NCBI GenBank assembly: GCA_015680905.1
Contig: CM027380.1
Location: 13,100,001-13,164,000 of the forward strand
Length of the DNA stretch: 64,000 nucleotides
Direction of reading: 5' to 3'
DNA from: Coptis chinensis
Lineage: Eukaryota; Streptophyta; Magnoliopsida; Ranunculales; Ranunculaceae
Shown here: positions 24,247-35,080 of the stretch, piece by piece
How positions within the stretch are numbered: the stretch's first letter is position 1
How the letters are laid out: each line of letters begins with the position of its first letter
Translations under genes and position numbers: made by a program
The notes under the pieces: model-generated
The model's database searches: none
Told to the model about the DNA's origin: nothing
The model's input: the letters and a program-made list of their open reading frames with translations, nothing else

Positions 24247-24420
24247 ATCACAGCCTGTGAATTCGAACGGAATCTTGGAATTACCTCGAATATTTTGGTT
24301 TTTGAACAAATCGATATAGTGATGTGGTCGAAAAATCCAAATTCCGAATTTTGTTCGGAATATTGTGGAATTTTGGTTTTTAGCAGCCAGAATTCCATTA
24401 ATTTTGAAATCCTGAACTGT
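24247..24420 (+). repeat. ~180 bp dispersed repeat, copy D
   Basis: Begins GTGAATTCGAACGGAATCTT and ends AAATCCTGAACTGTG, matching the ends of copies A-C, with internal GGAATT and TTTTGGTTTTT words in the same order. Confidence 0.7.
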
Positions 24421-25285
24421 GCTCAAAATACAACCATATAGGTGGGAACGAAGAGAGAAATTAGAGGAGAGTGAAGATGAATAAAAAATATTTAAGAAAT
24501 TTAATCTTCCCGTCTTCGACTTAATATTGATATTTGAGTCCTAGTTAATAATTTAGTATGTAAGAGCATCTCTAGGTGGTAGTATCACCTGCAGTTTTTC
24601 AAATTTGCGCAGCAAACACAGCCGCATCACCTATCTAACCGCATTTTGGAAGTAAATTTGGGATTTTGGATGCGGATGTGGCGCAACAGTAATAATGTTG
24701 CCCGCCATTGCAAATGTCGCCCCAAATTTCTTTTTGACTTTGACCAGCACACCGCGCCATTGTGACATTATCAATGTCGCGTGAGTTATTTTTTTTTTTA
24801 CTTTTTCAATTTGGCGCGATAGTGAGAATGTCGCGTGAGTTTTTTTTTTTCAACTTTTTTCAACTTGGGGAGACAGTGGTAATGTCGCGCGATAGTATCA
24901 ATATCGCATGGTAGACCCTACTCCAAATTTGTGACTGATATTTGCAATCACTTAGAGCATCATCAACGCATTTCTAAATTCTGTTGTGACACTTTAGCAT
25001 TTTTAGTCGATCGAAATTTCTAAAAACAAGTCAAGCACCAACGCGTTTTGGACAAAATTTGGATTTTTATTTCAGACGGGAATAGTTGTTCCATTCCAAA
25101 TTTAATTTGTTTTAAACGGAAAAAGTTGTCCCGTCCCTGTTGAAACAATTTTTTTTTAAAACGCGTGCATTATCAAGCTTCCAATACCATTTCCCATAGT
25201 AACAGCGAGATAAACTTAAGCCCCATCCCTTCAATCACCAAATCAATATTCGTTTTTCAACCAAATTTCTTTCTGTTTTTTTATA

Positions 25286-27606
25286 ATGGATCAATGTCAT
25301 CGAGCTGGACGTAAGAAGAGTATTCTGTGTGGGTCGGGGAGTTCAAATCATCGGGAAAACGAGGGTGAACTCATACTAGAAAATGATTTCAATTTTCCAC
25401 GGAGATTGAGTATTGTTGATCATCCGACGTTGGCTCCCGATCCAAACAAGCATGTTTTGTGTTTATATAACACTGACGGAATAAGTATGAGTTTATGAAT
25501 GTTGTTCAATTGATTTTTATTTAAAATTGTGTTTAGAATTTATCATATACTAACTGTTTGATTAAATGTCTTTAACGTGTAGAAAATGAGTTCGACGAAA
25601 TGGAGATGCGCAATGCCAAGCATTAAAGACTTATGGAGTCACCTAGTGGAAAGAGGGGACAAAATGGAGCACGTAAGAGCTCGAATTTTGGGAATGCCTT
25701 TTGGTCCACTGATATAGGTAATCAAGATTCATTGGTTGTCGTCCAATCGATATTTGCATTGGCGGAACGATGGTGGCACACCACGCACACTTTTCACCTT
25801 CCATGTGGTGATATTGGTATCACACCACTTGACTTTACAATGCTAAGCTAACGGGTTTAAGTGTGGGTGAGAAGAAGCCAGTTTTGTTTGATTCAAGTAT
25901 CGAAGATGATTTTAAAAGGTTGAAGACTCTACTGCCTTCGTTGTTTGATTTTGAATATAGACTTGTTCCAGGGAATATGAATGGCAAATACATTCTGAAC
26001 CTGCCCATCAGAGAAATATTCATGCACCGATTAGATTATGAATATTGTTTAGAACATGAAGTTGACGCCTTATACTTGGACCCAAACTCTGCAGAGGAGG
26101 ATGAGTTTATCAAGATTTTTTTGTTATATTTTTTGGGCCAAGTGGGTTTTACAACAGGAAAATATGGGATTCGGGCGGGTTGGTTAGCGTCTTTGGTAGA
26201 CCATGATAATTTGGATGATTTTGACTGGGGAGGTGCTTTCATGGCACATCTATATATAGGGCATGATTTGTTTGTTTGTACAAACAAATGAAATGGGGAA
26301 GCAATGCAACAGAATTATTTGGATACTACAGGTAATTCAATAGGATTTAACTTTTAAGATATAAGATTTTATTTTGTTAGTTAAATATTATATAATTTAA
26401 ATTAGATACACTTTCATTTGATTATTTCAGTACTGGTAGTATGAGTATTTGGCTTGCTTAAACCCTATACTGAAAGAAGATCGAGATAAGGACTTATGGC
26501 CTCGCCTACAGGGATAGGATGCATTCGGTCATGCTAGATTAAGGGATGAGGTCCATATTGATTTTCAAGCTGCTAGGATCTAAATAAAGATGAAAAGTGT
26601 GAGATCTATTGTTTGGAGTCCGTGGCAAGGTTTTCAATTTGAGAATATGCATATCTATCAGCATAATACTCTAATGTTGTTAAAAAGATTCATATTGCAA
26701 GCCCCTGATATACGTGTTTGGTTCCTTGAAGATAGGGTGACTATGCAGACCATTAGATATAGATATATTCATGCTCCCCCACCCACAGATATGCGTGCTA
26801 TGGATGTATCAGAGAATTTGATTGAATGGTATCACATTGAGAATGCGTGGCCGAGTTTTATTGATTATGTTGATTTGAACTCTATTCTTGATTATGACAC
26901 TTATTGGCGAAAAGTTTCTAGGGGAAGCCTATCTGCGGGTCCACTTTATAGAGGTGCAAACATGGATGTCACAACTAGTAAGAGTTTTAGACGAGACGTC
27001 AAATTCCCAGAACTTGCAAGTTCCACAAGAACATCTGGAGTCTATCATGGTTAAACACCCCCACCTAGTGATCTATACGACCCATGGTCATACCGCGTTG
27101 TTAGCTCTCAGGGAATGGAGAGCACATTTCACTTGGAGCGTTCAGTGCTTGTACCTGACTTATAACAATTTAATGAGGTATATTTATATTTCATTATGTT
27201 AATTTAAACACACTATGTATATTTAACTTAGATACAATATTGACACAATGTAGGAAACAGTGTGTGCTCAATTATCAGATGAAATGCAAATCAACTAGGG
27301 GATTCGAGCTAGTTTAATTGAGCACACTCAACAGTATTATGGCTATTTAGTCGAAGAAGGAACGCAAAGAGCAAATGCTGAGCATAGGATGGCTGAGATG
27401 ACAAACGAATTGGCAGCCTTGGTAATTTTATTATATGTTTAACATTTTCAAATATTTTTTTTATATATCAAATTTTAGATTTTAATTGCATTGTGTTGAT
27501 GTTTCAGATAATAGCTACCGATATCATGCAACAAAACAGTGCTCATAATAAGAGAGGGCGAAAACGGAAAGGGAGTGGCCAAAGCAGTCAGGGCAGTGCT
27601 CCATAG
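25286..27606 (+). pseudogene. Plant mobile domain (PMD / MAIN-like) protein, broken
   Basis: The frame starts at ATG 25286 and is followed by a likely intron (donor GTATGA near 25486, acceptor GTGTAG near 25581). PMD signatures appear in order: FALAERWWHTTHTFHLPCG (about 25757-25812), LTGLSVG (25850-25870), a core with GIRAGWLASL and DWGGAFMAHLYIGHDL (to about 26270), then, after an apparent intron ending at about 26429, YEYLACLNPIL and SIVWSPWQGFQFENM (about 26600-26645). The C-terminus near 27540-27606 is basic (KRGRKRKG) and could be a nuclear localisation signal. Frameshifts near 25700 and 25850 and internal stops near 26291, 26519 and 26580 break it, unless some are spliced out. PMD proteins (MAIN, MAIL) act in gene and transposon silencing. 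Many PMD copies are transposon-borne. Confidence 0.8.
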
Positions 27607-27837
27607 TGATATATTACACTATTTTGTAATAATTTAGTAATGTCATTGTTGTTGTTGTTTTTTAGGGTTTGAACATGTTTTTGAGAATCTTAACAGGTTT
27701 AGGTATATGAATTATGTTAATTAAACAAATTAAAGGAGGCTATGTCCAATTTATTTATGCATTAAATTAATTATTACATTGCGTTAATTTAAAGTTAAGA
27801 TATTTGTGGGCTAGTGAATCTATTCATTGCGTTAAAA

Positions 27838-27965
27838 CAAAGGGATCAATTTATACATTATATGTTGGCATTATTCCCAATGGATCAATTTATATCCGTT
27901 GGCATTATTCCCAAGGGGGATCAATTTATATCCGTTGGCATTTATTCTGAACGGATATATTTCTA
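27838..27965 (+). repeat. ~36-40 bp tandem repeats
   Basis: The phrase GATCAATTTATA..CGTTGGCATTATTCCCAA occurs three times in succession with small changes, just upstream of the cysteine-rich ORF. It may be part of that gene's promoter. Confidence 0.7.
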
Positions 27966-28080
27966 TCCATTGGGCCTTTGCCTATATATTCAAAGTCATT
28001 TTCATTCCTCACTCCAGCTTCTCATTTTTATTCTCTAATCTTTATCAACTTCAATTTCTATCTCAACTTCAACTACCAAT

Positions 28081-28434
28081 ATGGGCGGATCAAATATTGT
28101 CCACATTTTTACACCTATGATTTGTCAGTGGTGTAAGGAAGTTAGTTATTACGCTACTTCATGTCCATACATTAACATCAAATGCCCAAAACTTGAATGC
28201 AACGACATGATGATAGTGGTCATAGCTAGCAATGATGATGGAACATTGAAAGACAAACTTATAAAGTGTGATGTTGATGATTGTCCCTCAAATATCAACA
28301 TCTATAATTTAAAAAAGGTTGACATACCTGTATGTCATTTTTGTAAGGAAGCAGTAAATTTCTGCCCTAGGTGTGGCTTGTGCGATCAATACAATCCTTC
28401 AATGTGTGGTGGAGAAACAAGTCGTACCTCTTAG
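28081..28434 (+). CDS. Small cysteine-rich protein inside the TIR element
   Basis: An intact 117-residue frame. Cysteines come in pairs or clusters: CQWC, SCPY...CPKLEC, KCDVDDCP, and near the end VCHFCKEAVNFCPRCGLC. This pattern suggests one or two zinc-binding knuckles. I do not recognise the family. The start follows a pyrimidine/AT-rich leader, and the frame ends TCR-like SRTS then TAG. It lies between the PMD remnant and the convergent Myb/SANT-like frame, all within the same TIRs, so it is probably element cargo rather than an independent host gene. Its intactness next to broken neighbours is notable. Confidence 0.55.
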   Translation: MGGSNIVHIFTPMICQWCKEVSYYATSCPYINIKCPKLECNDMMIVVIASNDDGTLKDKLIKCDVDDCPSNINIYNLKKVDIPVCHFCKEAVNFCPRCGLCDQYNPSMCGGETSRTS

Positions 28435-28750
28435 AATTTAAGTGTAGGACATGTAATATTTGTACGTTGTTTAATTCCGTAGTGTATTGTCTTTAATTGT
28501 TTTGTGTTTTTAATTCCGTAGAATTTTATAAGATGTTTTGTGTTTTTATTTCAAATTAAGTTGTAATGTTTTTCATTTATAGTTTAGTTGATTTGTTTTT
28601 AATTTCAACTTATAAAAAAACACGTTTTTTTCAATAAAATATACTTTCATTAAAACAAAATACAATTTTATTTAAAGAAAAATATACACGTAAACGATAA
28701 AAACAGATTACAACATAAAACTTAAATAAATTAGTACGCTAAAACATAAT

Positions 28751-29200
28751 CTAATACCATTCAAGTACATGTCCAAGAATATCCAAACAACATTCATGAA
28801 CAAATTCAACTTCTTTAATTTCTAGAAACATACGTTTCGCTTCAGTTTTTTGCTCTTCATCGCTATTGAAAGCACCAACAATCCTAAGTGCACGCTGCAA
28901 GGTAAGATATTTCTTACAATTTTTGCAAATCCTCTCAAATTGTTCTAATAAGACTTTATTGGTTCTACCTCCACGATTGTCATTCTGTCTGAATATTTCA
29001 CAAGTTCTATCCCAGATAACTCGCCTAGGTCCATAATTTGACAACATAATATTACACTCCATTCCTTCAAGTGCAACCATATGTGCTCAACACAATAATT
29101 CATCTTCAGCAGGGATGAATTCCAAATTACGTCTTGGACGGGGATGATGCTCCATATTTTGTGAATTGGCAAGAGAAATATTAGTGAATTGGTGATCCAT
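28751..29200 (-). pseudogene. Myb/SANT-like protein resembling PIF/Harbinger ORF1, one internal stop
   Basis: Read on the minus strand from ATG at 29200, one frame runs 149 codons to a TAG at 28751 and is broken only by TGA at codon 38 (29087-29089). Near the stop it reads RRNLEFIPAEDELLC, like the W/F..EED..L start of Myb/SANT-like domains. It continues VIWDRTCEIF, GGRTNKVLLEQFERICKN, EAKRMFLEI and ILGHVLEWY. The order of an acidic helix, a 'W..I...F' helix, an 'R....L..RW..I' helix, and then 'AK.MY...F..WDIL...W' is what I know from Harbinger ORF1 and NAM-associated domains. Similarity is by eye and moderate. It may be a lineage-specific relative. Confidence 0.5.
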
Positions 29201-31454
29201 TTAATGAAATAAGAAAGATGAGTGAATTGGTGAAAAATAAGTAAGGTAGCTTAGTGAAACAATATATATAGGCCACAAGACCAACGAATCTAAATATATC
29301 CATTCAGGCCCAACGGTACAAAAGCCCAATAGTACAAAATCGAGCGGTTTGAATTTTTTATTTAAAAAAGAAGAAAAAATGTTGGACGGCAAAACTTGTC
29401 CCGACCCACTATTGGACGGGACAACTTGTCCCGTGCGAGTCATTTCTATATTTCTGACTAATTTGGTTTCAGATTTGACAATTGTTAAAATAAAAACGGT
29501 GTTTTGACAACGTGTTGGGGACAAAAATTGCCAATTTTTTTTGTCAACTATCATATTAGAAATCAATTTTAACAATGCGTTGATGATGCTCTTAGAGTTG
29601 GTCAAAATTTGCGTCCAATTTCTTCAAATTTCGCCTTCAAATTTGGAGGTGATACTACCACCACCTAGAGATGCTCTAGTATCAAATATTCAAATCGGTT
29701 TGTAGGTTATAGCATTTACACATGAGATCCCTTTAGTCCTTCACACATTTGTCTCTTTAATTTGAGTGGTTGTATCATTTGCCTTATTGCATTTGTACAA
29801 TTTTATATATCATTTTTCCAAACGCAACCCAGGAGTTCGTATACTCGACGGATTATTCATAGACATCGTATTTTTATGAATGTGGAGAAACACGAACAAG
29901 TGTGTATAGCTAACCAAGACTACTTCTTTCCATTGACGTTTGATATATTTCATTTTTTGGCGTCGGAAGCAATTGAATTGCTTAGAACATTCCCAATGCA
30001 GAGGTAATTTTGCCCTCAAATAAGTTGCCTTATAAGCTATCTTGGGTTGTTCAATGCAAATGTAACTATGAAAACCGAATGGAATCTAAGATCCCGTCCA
30101 AAGGGAAAAAAAAATCACGCCAGACGAAATGAAACATCCTATATATTATTAAAAACAAGCGAAATGTCAACAAAACATGAAAAGTCAACGAAGAATAAGC
30201 AAAAAACAAGCGAGAGGGAATCTTACATCTCGTCTGATACGTGTGTTTATGAAGCGAGATAGAATGTTAGATTCCGACTAGTCTTCACAACAATGTAACT
30301 TTCTATGTATGTAATAGCCAGGGCCGGCCCTAGGCTTATGCTGTCTAAGGCTTTGCATAGCGCCCCCAATCAACTTCTACTATCTATATACTAAAATAGA
30401 GACCTCCAATGGAGGATTCTCTCTCCTAGGTGGCACTCAATTAAAACTCTTGACTTCTTGAGAAACCTAAAGACCTCCAAATTGGCAAAGCTTTCTATAC
30501 TACCTCCGCTTATCTCTCTCTCGAGTCTCGACTTATATATATTTTCTTGACGGGGCATAAAATATTTAATACATTGATAGAATTAATCCGTTGGAAAATA
30601 CCAGCCCACAATTAAGAACGGGAAGATTGGTGCTGAGCTTTTTTTCAGAGACAATATATAAGAAAATTCAATCGATTAGATAATACTCAATGTTGATGAT
30701 TAATGTTCTCTTGGTGGTTATTCTTGCATCTTACTCTAAAGAAACACAGTCTATTTTAGCAGTGGAAGTAGTCATCCAAAGTGAAGCTATGGATATCATA
30801 TGGGCCAGTATCAACTCTGCCAGCATACATACACGCACAAAACAGGAAAAAATAAAAAGGATTAGAACCCCAAAAAAACTAGAGCTATGAATTATGTCAC
30901 GAGGATAAAAGTGCTTAAACCTCAAAAAGACCGAGTAACATTCACTGGAAGCATGTAAAACTCTTAAAAAAAGATGAAAAACTATGAAATTTTGGTATGT
31001 GTACACTCAAATACCTCTTATTTATGGTACTGTGGTGAAACTTGGGTTTCCCAGCCTTAAATAAGTCTTCAGTGTACTGAACCACATAAAGTGAGATCCA
31101 AGCGTTAGTTTCCTTTCTAAACCAAAGAATGTTCCAATGACCAAGTATGTGTACTGTGTGAAACTACCATAATATAGCTTAAATATCTGTACTATCTAAA
31201 ACTACCAGAATATAGCCATATGAACCATACATACCAGATTCAAGGTAACCAACATTGATGAAAATTCTATAGAATCAAATGGTATATCATCCAGAGCAAA
31301 CAGGCAACATTCTGGAGACTCAAGGCCTGGCGAAAGTGGGGAGTCTTCAATTTTGCTCGGAAAATTATATAAGTCTGCTCCATATGCAACATCAGTAAAT
31401 ATACATAATCTTTACAGAGTCCACAACAAGTCAGTATCTAATTCCGCTTTGAAG

Positions 31455-31650
31455 AAAATAGGTTTTGTACAACACAACACACATAACTTCTTTGAAGAGT
31501 TTGAGTGTATTATGGTATCTTCGGTATTTCCACTTCCTATAAAATAGGTTTTGTACAAGTCCAATTTCTCTTTGGAACACATAGTCGAGGAGTTCGAGTG
31601 TATTTTGGTAGTTCCAATTTCGGTTCTGTACAAGTCCAATCTCTTTTATG
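31455..31650. repeat. Degenerate ~83-85 bp tandem repeat
   Basis: GAAAATAGGTTTTGTACAA then GAGTTTGAGTGTATTATGGT recurs as AAAATAGGTTTTGTACAA then GAGTTCGAGTGTATTTTGGT, and a third partial copy starts GGTTCTGTACAAGTCCAAT. The open frames over this tract come from the repeat and are not genes. Confidence 0.75.
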
Positions 31651-31761
31651 GATTCATAGACAAACAAAATAATACAATTAGAATTTATATATATACTTTC
31701 AGTCTTGCTTCTCATAATTCCCCACACGATCAAGTTCTTTACTTCTATACTCTCAAGAAAA

Positions 31762-31935
31762 GGCAATTTGCTCTTGCATAAGTGATATAATAAGCTATAT
31801 AAGATCCTTAAATGTGTGAGCTATAGATTGTATATATATAATAAGAAATTGCAATTTGCTCCTACAAAGGTAAGATAATAAGCTATAGAAGATCCTTGAA
31901 TTTGCAAGCTATATATTGTTTATAGATAATCGATA
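31762..31935. repeat. ~89 bp direct tandem repeat
   Basis: A unit beginning GCAATTTGCTC and containing AATAAGCTATA.AAGATCCTT and AAGCTATA(G/T)ATTGT occurs twice, at about 31762 and 31851. Confidence 0.8.
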
Positions 31936-33269
31936 TGTATTCAAGAACAACAACACTTGAATGAGGTTTTTGTTAAGAGATAGTTGTGTAACAGTAGAAT
32001 TCTAACTTGAAATCCTCGGACTCCCTAAGAAATCTTTCATAATCTACTGTCAACAGAATGAACAGTTCATAAAAACTCTCATATGCTATAGCTTAGACGT
32101 AGATGATGGCTTAGAGTTGGGACATAATTAGCTTTTACGATCCCCTGAACCCGCTTAGAGATCTCAATATTATCCCCTTTTGTTGCCACAATAATTATCT
32201 AACTTAACTCTCTAAATAAGCACAAGGACTCCAAGTATGGCACTGGAACTGCCTTAGCTTCAAACAATAACTCCATCCAACTTGGAGGTCAACATGGGAA
32301 TATGCAAACAATTGGTCCTCCCTGAAGTCTGAATAGTCCATCAAACACAGAAGTCATTAGTTAATTATATTTTTTTTAAGAGGCAATGTTTATGAGCTAG
32401 GAACTTTCTGATATAAACATTTACATGGGAGAGTATGAATAAACATCTATTGGGATCCTCAGAAATTGTTGACCTTAACTCTTCATAATTTTTTTTTATC
32501 TTCATCATTGGTAATGTATAACCGACGACAAAGAAGAATTCATCAATATTAGCAATGATTATTGAAGATTTGCATTGTTTCAATTATTAGTTTGTTTGTT
32601 TACTTAAATTTACACAAAACAATAGTCAATTAAAGAAATTATATTGTACGTTCAAAAATAGTCTAGACATTATGTTCTTTGCATTAATTTTTGTTTAACA
32701 TGTTATTGTTCCACTCAATCCGACATTACAGAGGATGAAGAAGAAATTAAGATTTTTTGACAGAAGTTCTCCAACCTACTTTTTCCGTTAATTTATAACG
32801 TCATCTTTTATAACGTGAAAGGTTTTTCTCGTGGTTTAGTTCTTTTATGTTTATAGTATACCTTATCTTTATACCATTCTAATATTGTTAGTTTGATAAC
32901 TTCTTTCAAGCAGCTCTTATGTCTGTTAAGGTGGTATGTGTTAAACCGTTATCTTTGCCTTCTTCTTATCCAAACATCCATCCGTTTCTATAATTCCATC
33001 ACCACCGTTTCAAATCTTGGGATAGGCATGGTTCCAAGCATTCACCTGTCTAAGGGAGAGGGTAGCTCCCATAAACCATATAGAGAGTCTGATATAGATA
33101 AACTACAACATGATCTTGTCGAGAAACTTTGGTTTCAGAAGTGCCCAAAGATTATACATATGGAAAACTTGGAGAGGAAAGTAGAGCAACAATGGGAACT
33201 AGTGTTATTAGGGAAATATTTTGGGTACAAGGTTGATAAACATGATTTTGTTCGCGTTTTGGTTTACTT

Positions 33270-35080
33270 AAGGTCCGAGGTCCATAGTCCGAAGTCCGTA
33301 GTCCGAGGTCCAAAGTCAAAAGTATGTTAGTCGTCCGTTTAGTCAAGTTACCTTACTCATGTGGGTTTGGTAGGATAGGTTGAGTAAGGGATCGTCCATA
33401 CCTTAGGGCTCGGCAAGGGTTACAACTGGATTTACAACTTTTAGTGAGTAGGATTTTAGGTTAATTAACGGTATGCAAATAACGTAAATTAATGACGATG
33501 ATTTCTACGTAAATCAACAGAGATAGAGAAACAGGGGAAAGGGTTAACCGTACTCGTGCAAGAATCAGTTTCCACAGTTATAATAATCACTGCAATCACT
33601 ACAGTTCATAAAATCCGAGATGATGGCGAGTTCATAGACAAACCGAGGGCTCATGGCACTAGCATAAGGAGTTATCGAATCCAAGTTCATAGCAAACCCG
33701 AAGATCGACGATCCCTAGCAAGATGCACGCATCTCTGGGCTCATCTCACTAGCATAAGGAGTTGAACTAATATTCTATATATGGAATATCATTTCAGCTC
33801 CTGGTTCGATTCTACATTAGCTGGACAAATTAGAGAGCTGTCTGACACCATAGAGTCTCGCGCGAGACATTTTGGGTCTCTCACGAGACTATTTTGGAGC
33901 ATCAACACTCCAAACTTGTACAGTCTCAATCATTTTGGGACTGGATGTATAATCTACACCTAATTCCTAAGTAGTGATTTTGGAACACTAAAGTGTCAAT
34001 CCGGATCCTAAAACGAGCATTATAACCCTCCCCACGGGGGGGTTAGCTCATAGTCATTGGATGAATAATTGAACTTGTTGTATACAATAAATAAGTAAAT
34101 GCATAACAGAAATTAAACTTGAAAAGAAATGACTTTTATTAAGAAAGAAGAACTTACAGTACTTAAGCTGGTATGAAGCTACTGGAAAGGAAAACAAGAC
34201 AACATATTGGAATTGAAAGCAGGAAGTGAAACTACTGAAAAACTAAAACTAAAACTATAGGCTAAAACTAAAACTAAAAACTGGCCAACTAAAACTGAAG
34301 ACCCCTTCTTATATATAAAGCTTGGTCCCTCTCGTGAAACCCTTCCCTATTAATTGTTTTGTTCCTATTCAGATTGATACCTTCAAAACTTTGAAATACA
34401 AAGTTTTGTCTTTATATGTTTTAATTTGGTTTTTGTCTTTTTGTGGCATAATAAACCAAACTTTATGTTTTGTTGTTTTTTTCAAATCAATTCAAACATT
34501 GAATTGATCCGTCCCTTTCTTCTTGAAAGGTGGCACATAATTGTGACCATTACTTGCCACCTGCCTATGTTGACTCGTCATGCCTTTTGGGCCCGCATAG
34601 TGGGTCCACGTGGTATGTCCAGTGGCAGCACTGATTTTGGCGTTTTTACAACTTTCTGTCTTTGCATATAGTTAAATCATACACGTTTGCTCTGGGCGGT
34701 TCACTAGCCAAAGTTAAGCGTCCCGGGTTTGAAAGATGTGAGCTTCGAAAGTTTACTACTCCTTTTCATGTGGACCCGTTCTACACTGGTTTTGTCCCTT
34801 TGGAATCTTCGGCTCTAGTTAAGCTTTGTTGGGCTTCACTGGAGAGAGGAAAACTTTAAATATTCCAGTATTCTCGTACTTCGATGCATGTTTTATCATC
34901 ATATTCACGTTAACTAGGAAAACCTGCAAAATTATGAAAATGTAATTATTTCATGATTATTAAACACGTAATTGACCAAAATGTTATATCTCTCAGGGTT
35001 TAATATTACAGTTTTTGGTGCTTATCAAAGGTGCTCACAAACAAGGAGATGGGAGATGAACTTCAAAGGAACTAGAAACC
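33270..35080. other. Unidentified insertion in LINE ORF1
   Basis: LINE ORF1 similarity stops near 33270 and resumes near 35080. The segment starts with ~10 bp repeats of the GGTCCGA/AGTCCGA kind (33272-33318). It also contains AACTAAAACT-type simple repeats (34240-34300). I could not find LTR or TIR ends and recognise no protein. Confidence 0.4.

Larger units (their letters stand above)
24955..29591. mobile_element. PIF/Harbinger-like element carrying a plant-mobile-domain gene
   Basis: The ends are GAGCATCATCAACGCATT (from 24955) and its reverse complement AATGCGTTGATGATGCTC (to 29591), differing by no base over 18. TTA flanks both sides (24952-24954 and 29592-29594). The uninterrupted relative at 4465-5129 reads CACTTAGAATTGG at this place, so the insertion and its 3 bp duplication are directly visible. 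Subterminal motifs related to CGGGACAACTTGTCCCG occur near both ends (25075-25135 and 29390-29430). They could be transposase binding sites. Three coding remnants lie inside: PMD (plus), Cys-rich (plus) and Myb/SANT-like (minus). No DDE transposase is recognisable, so the element is probably non-autonomous. Confidence 0.75.
24564..29676. mobile_element. Outer PIF/Harbinger-type MITE, split by an insertion
   Basis: The left end GAGCATCTCTAGGTGGTAGT (24564) and the right end ...CCACCTAGAGATGCTC (to 29676) are inverted repeats of ~28 bp, the right one with an extra GGT. Flanks are TAA (24561-24563) and TAG (29677-29679), an imperfect TTA/TAA-type duplication. Without the inner insertion it would be about 470 bp and a relative of the MITE at 4465-5129. 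The interior shows repeated CAATGTCGCG-like words (24700-24900). Confidence 0.7.
29680..32980. other. Intergenic with repeat scraps, no gene seen
   Basis: No supported gene. A GGGCCGGCCC-type motif at about 30323-30332 (CAGGGCCGGCCCTAGG) resembles a hAT-type terminus, but no partner end was found. TCTATATACTAAAATAGAG at about 30384-30402 resembles a Helitron 5' end, also without a partner. Tandem repeats at 31455-31650 and 31762-31935 are listed separately. Confidence 0.4.

Noticed and set aside
24564-29676. Mutator-like class for the nested TIR elements, because a loose 9-10 bp match TAGTATGTAA/TAGTATCAA flanks the outer one.
   Set aside because: TAA/TTA 3 bp duplications fit three related elements and the visible empty site. 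The 9-10 bp match needs an indel. Still possible for the outer element.
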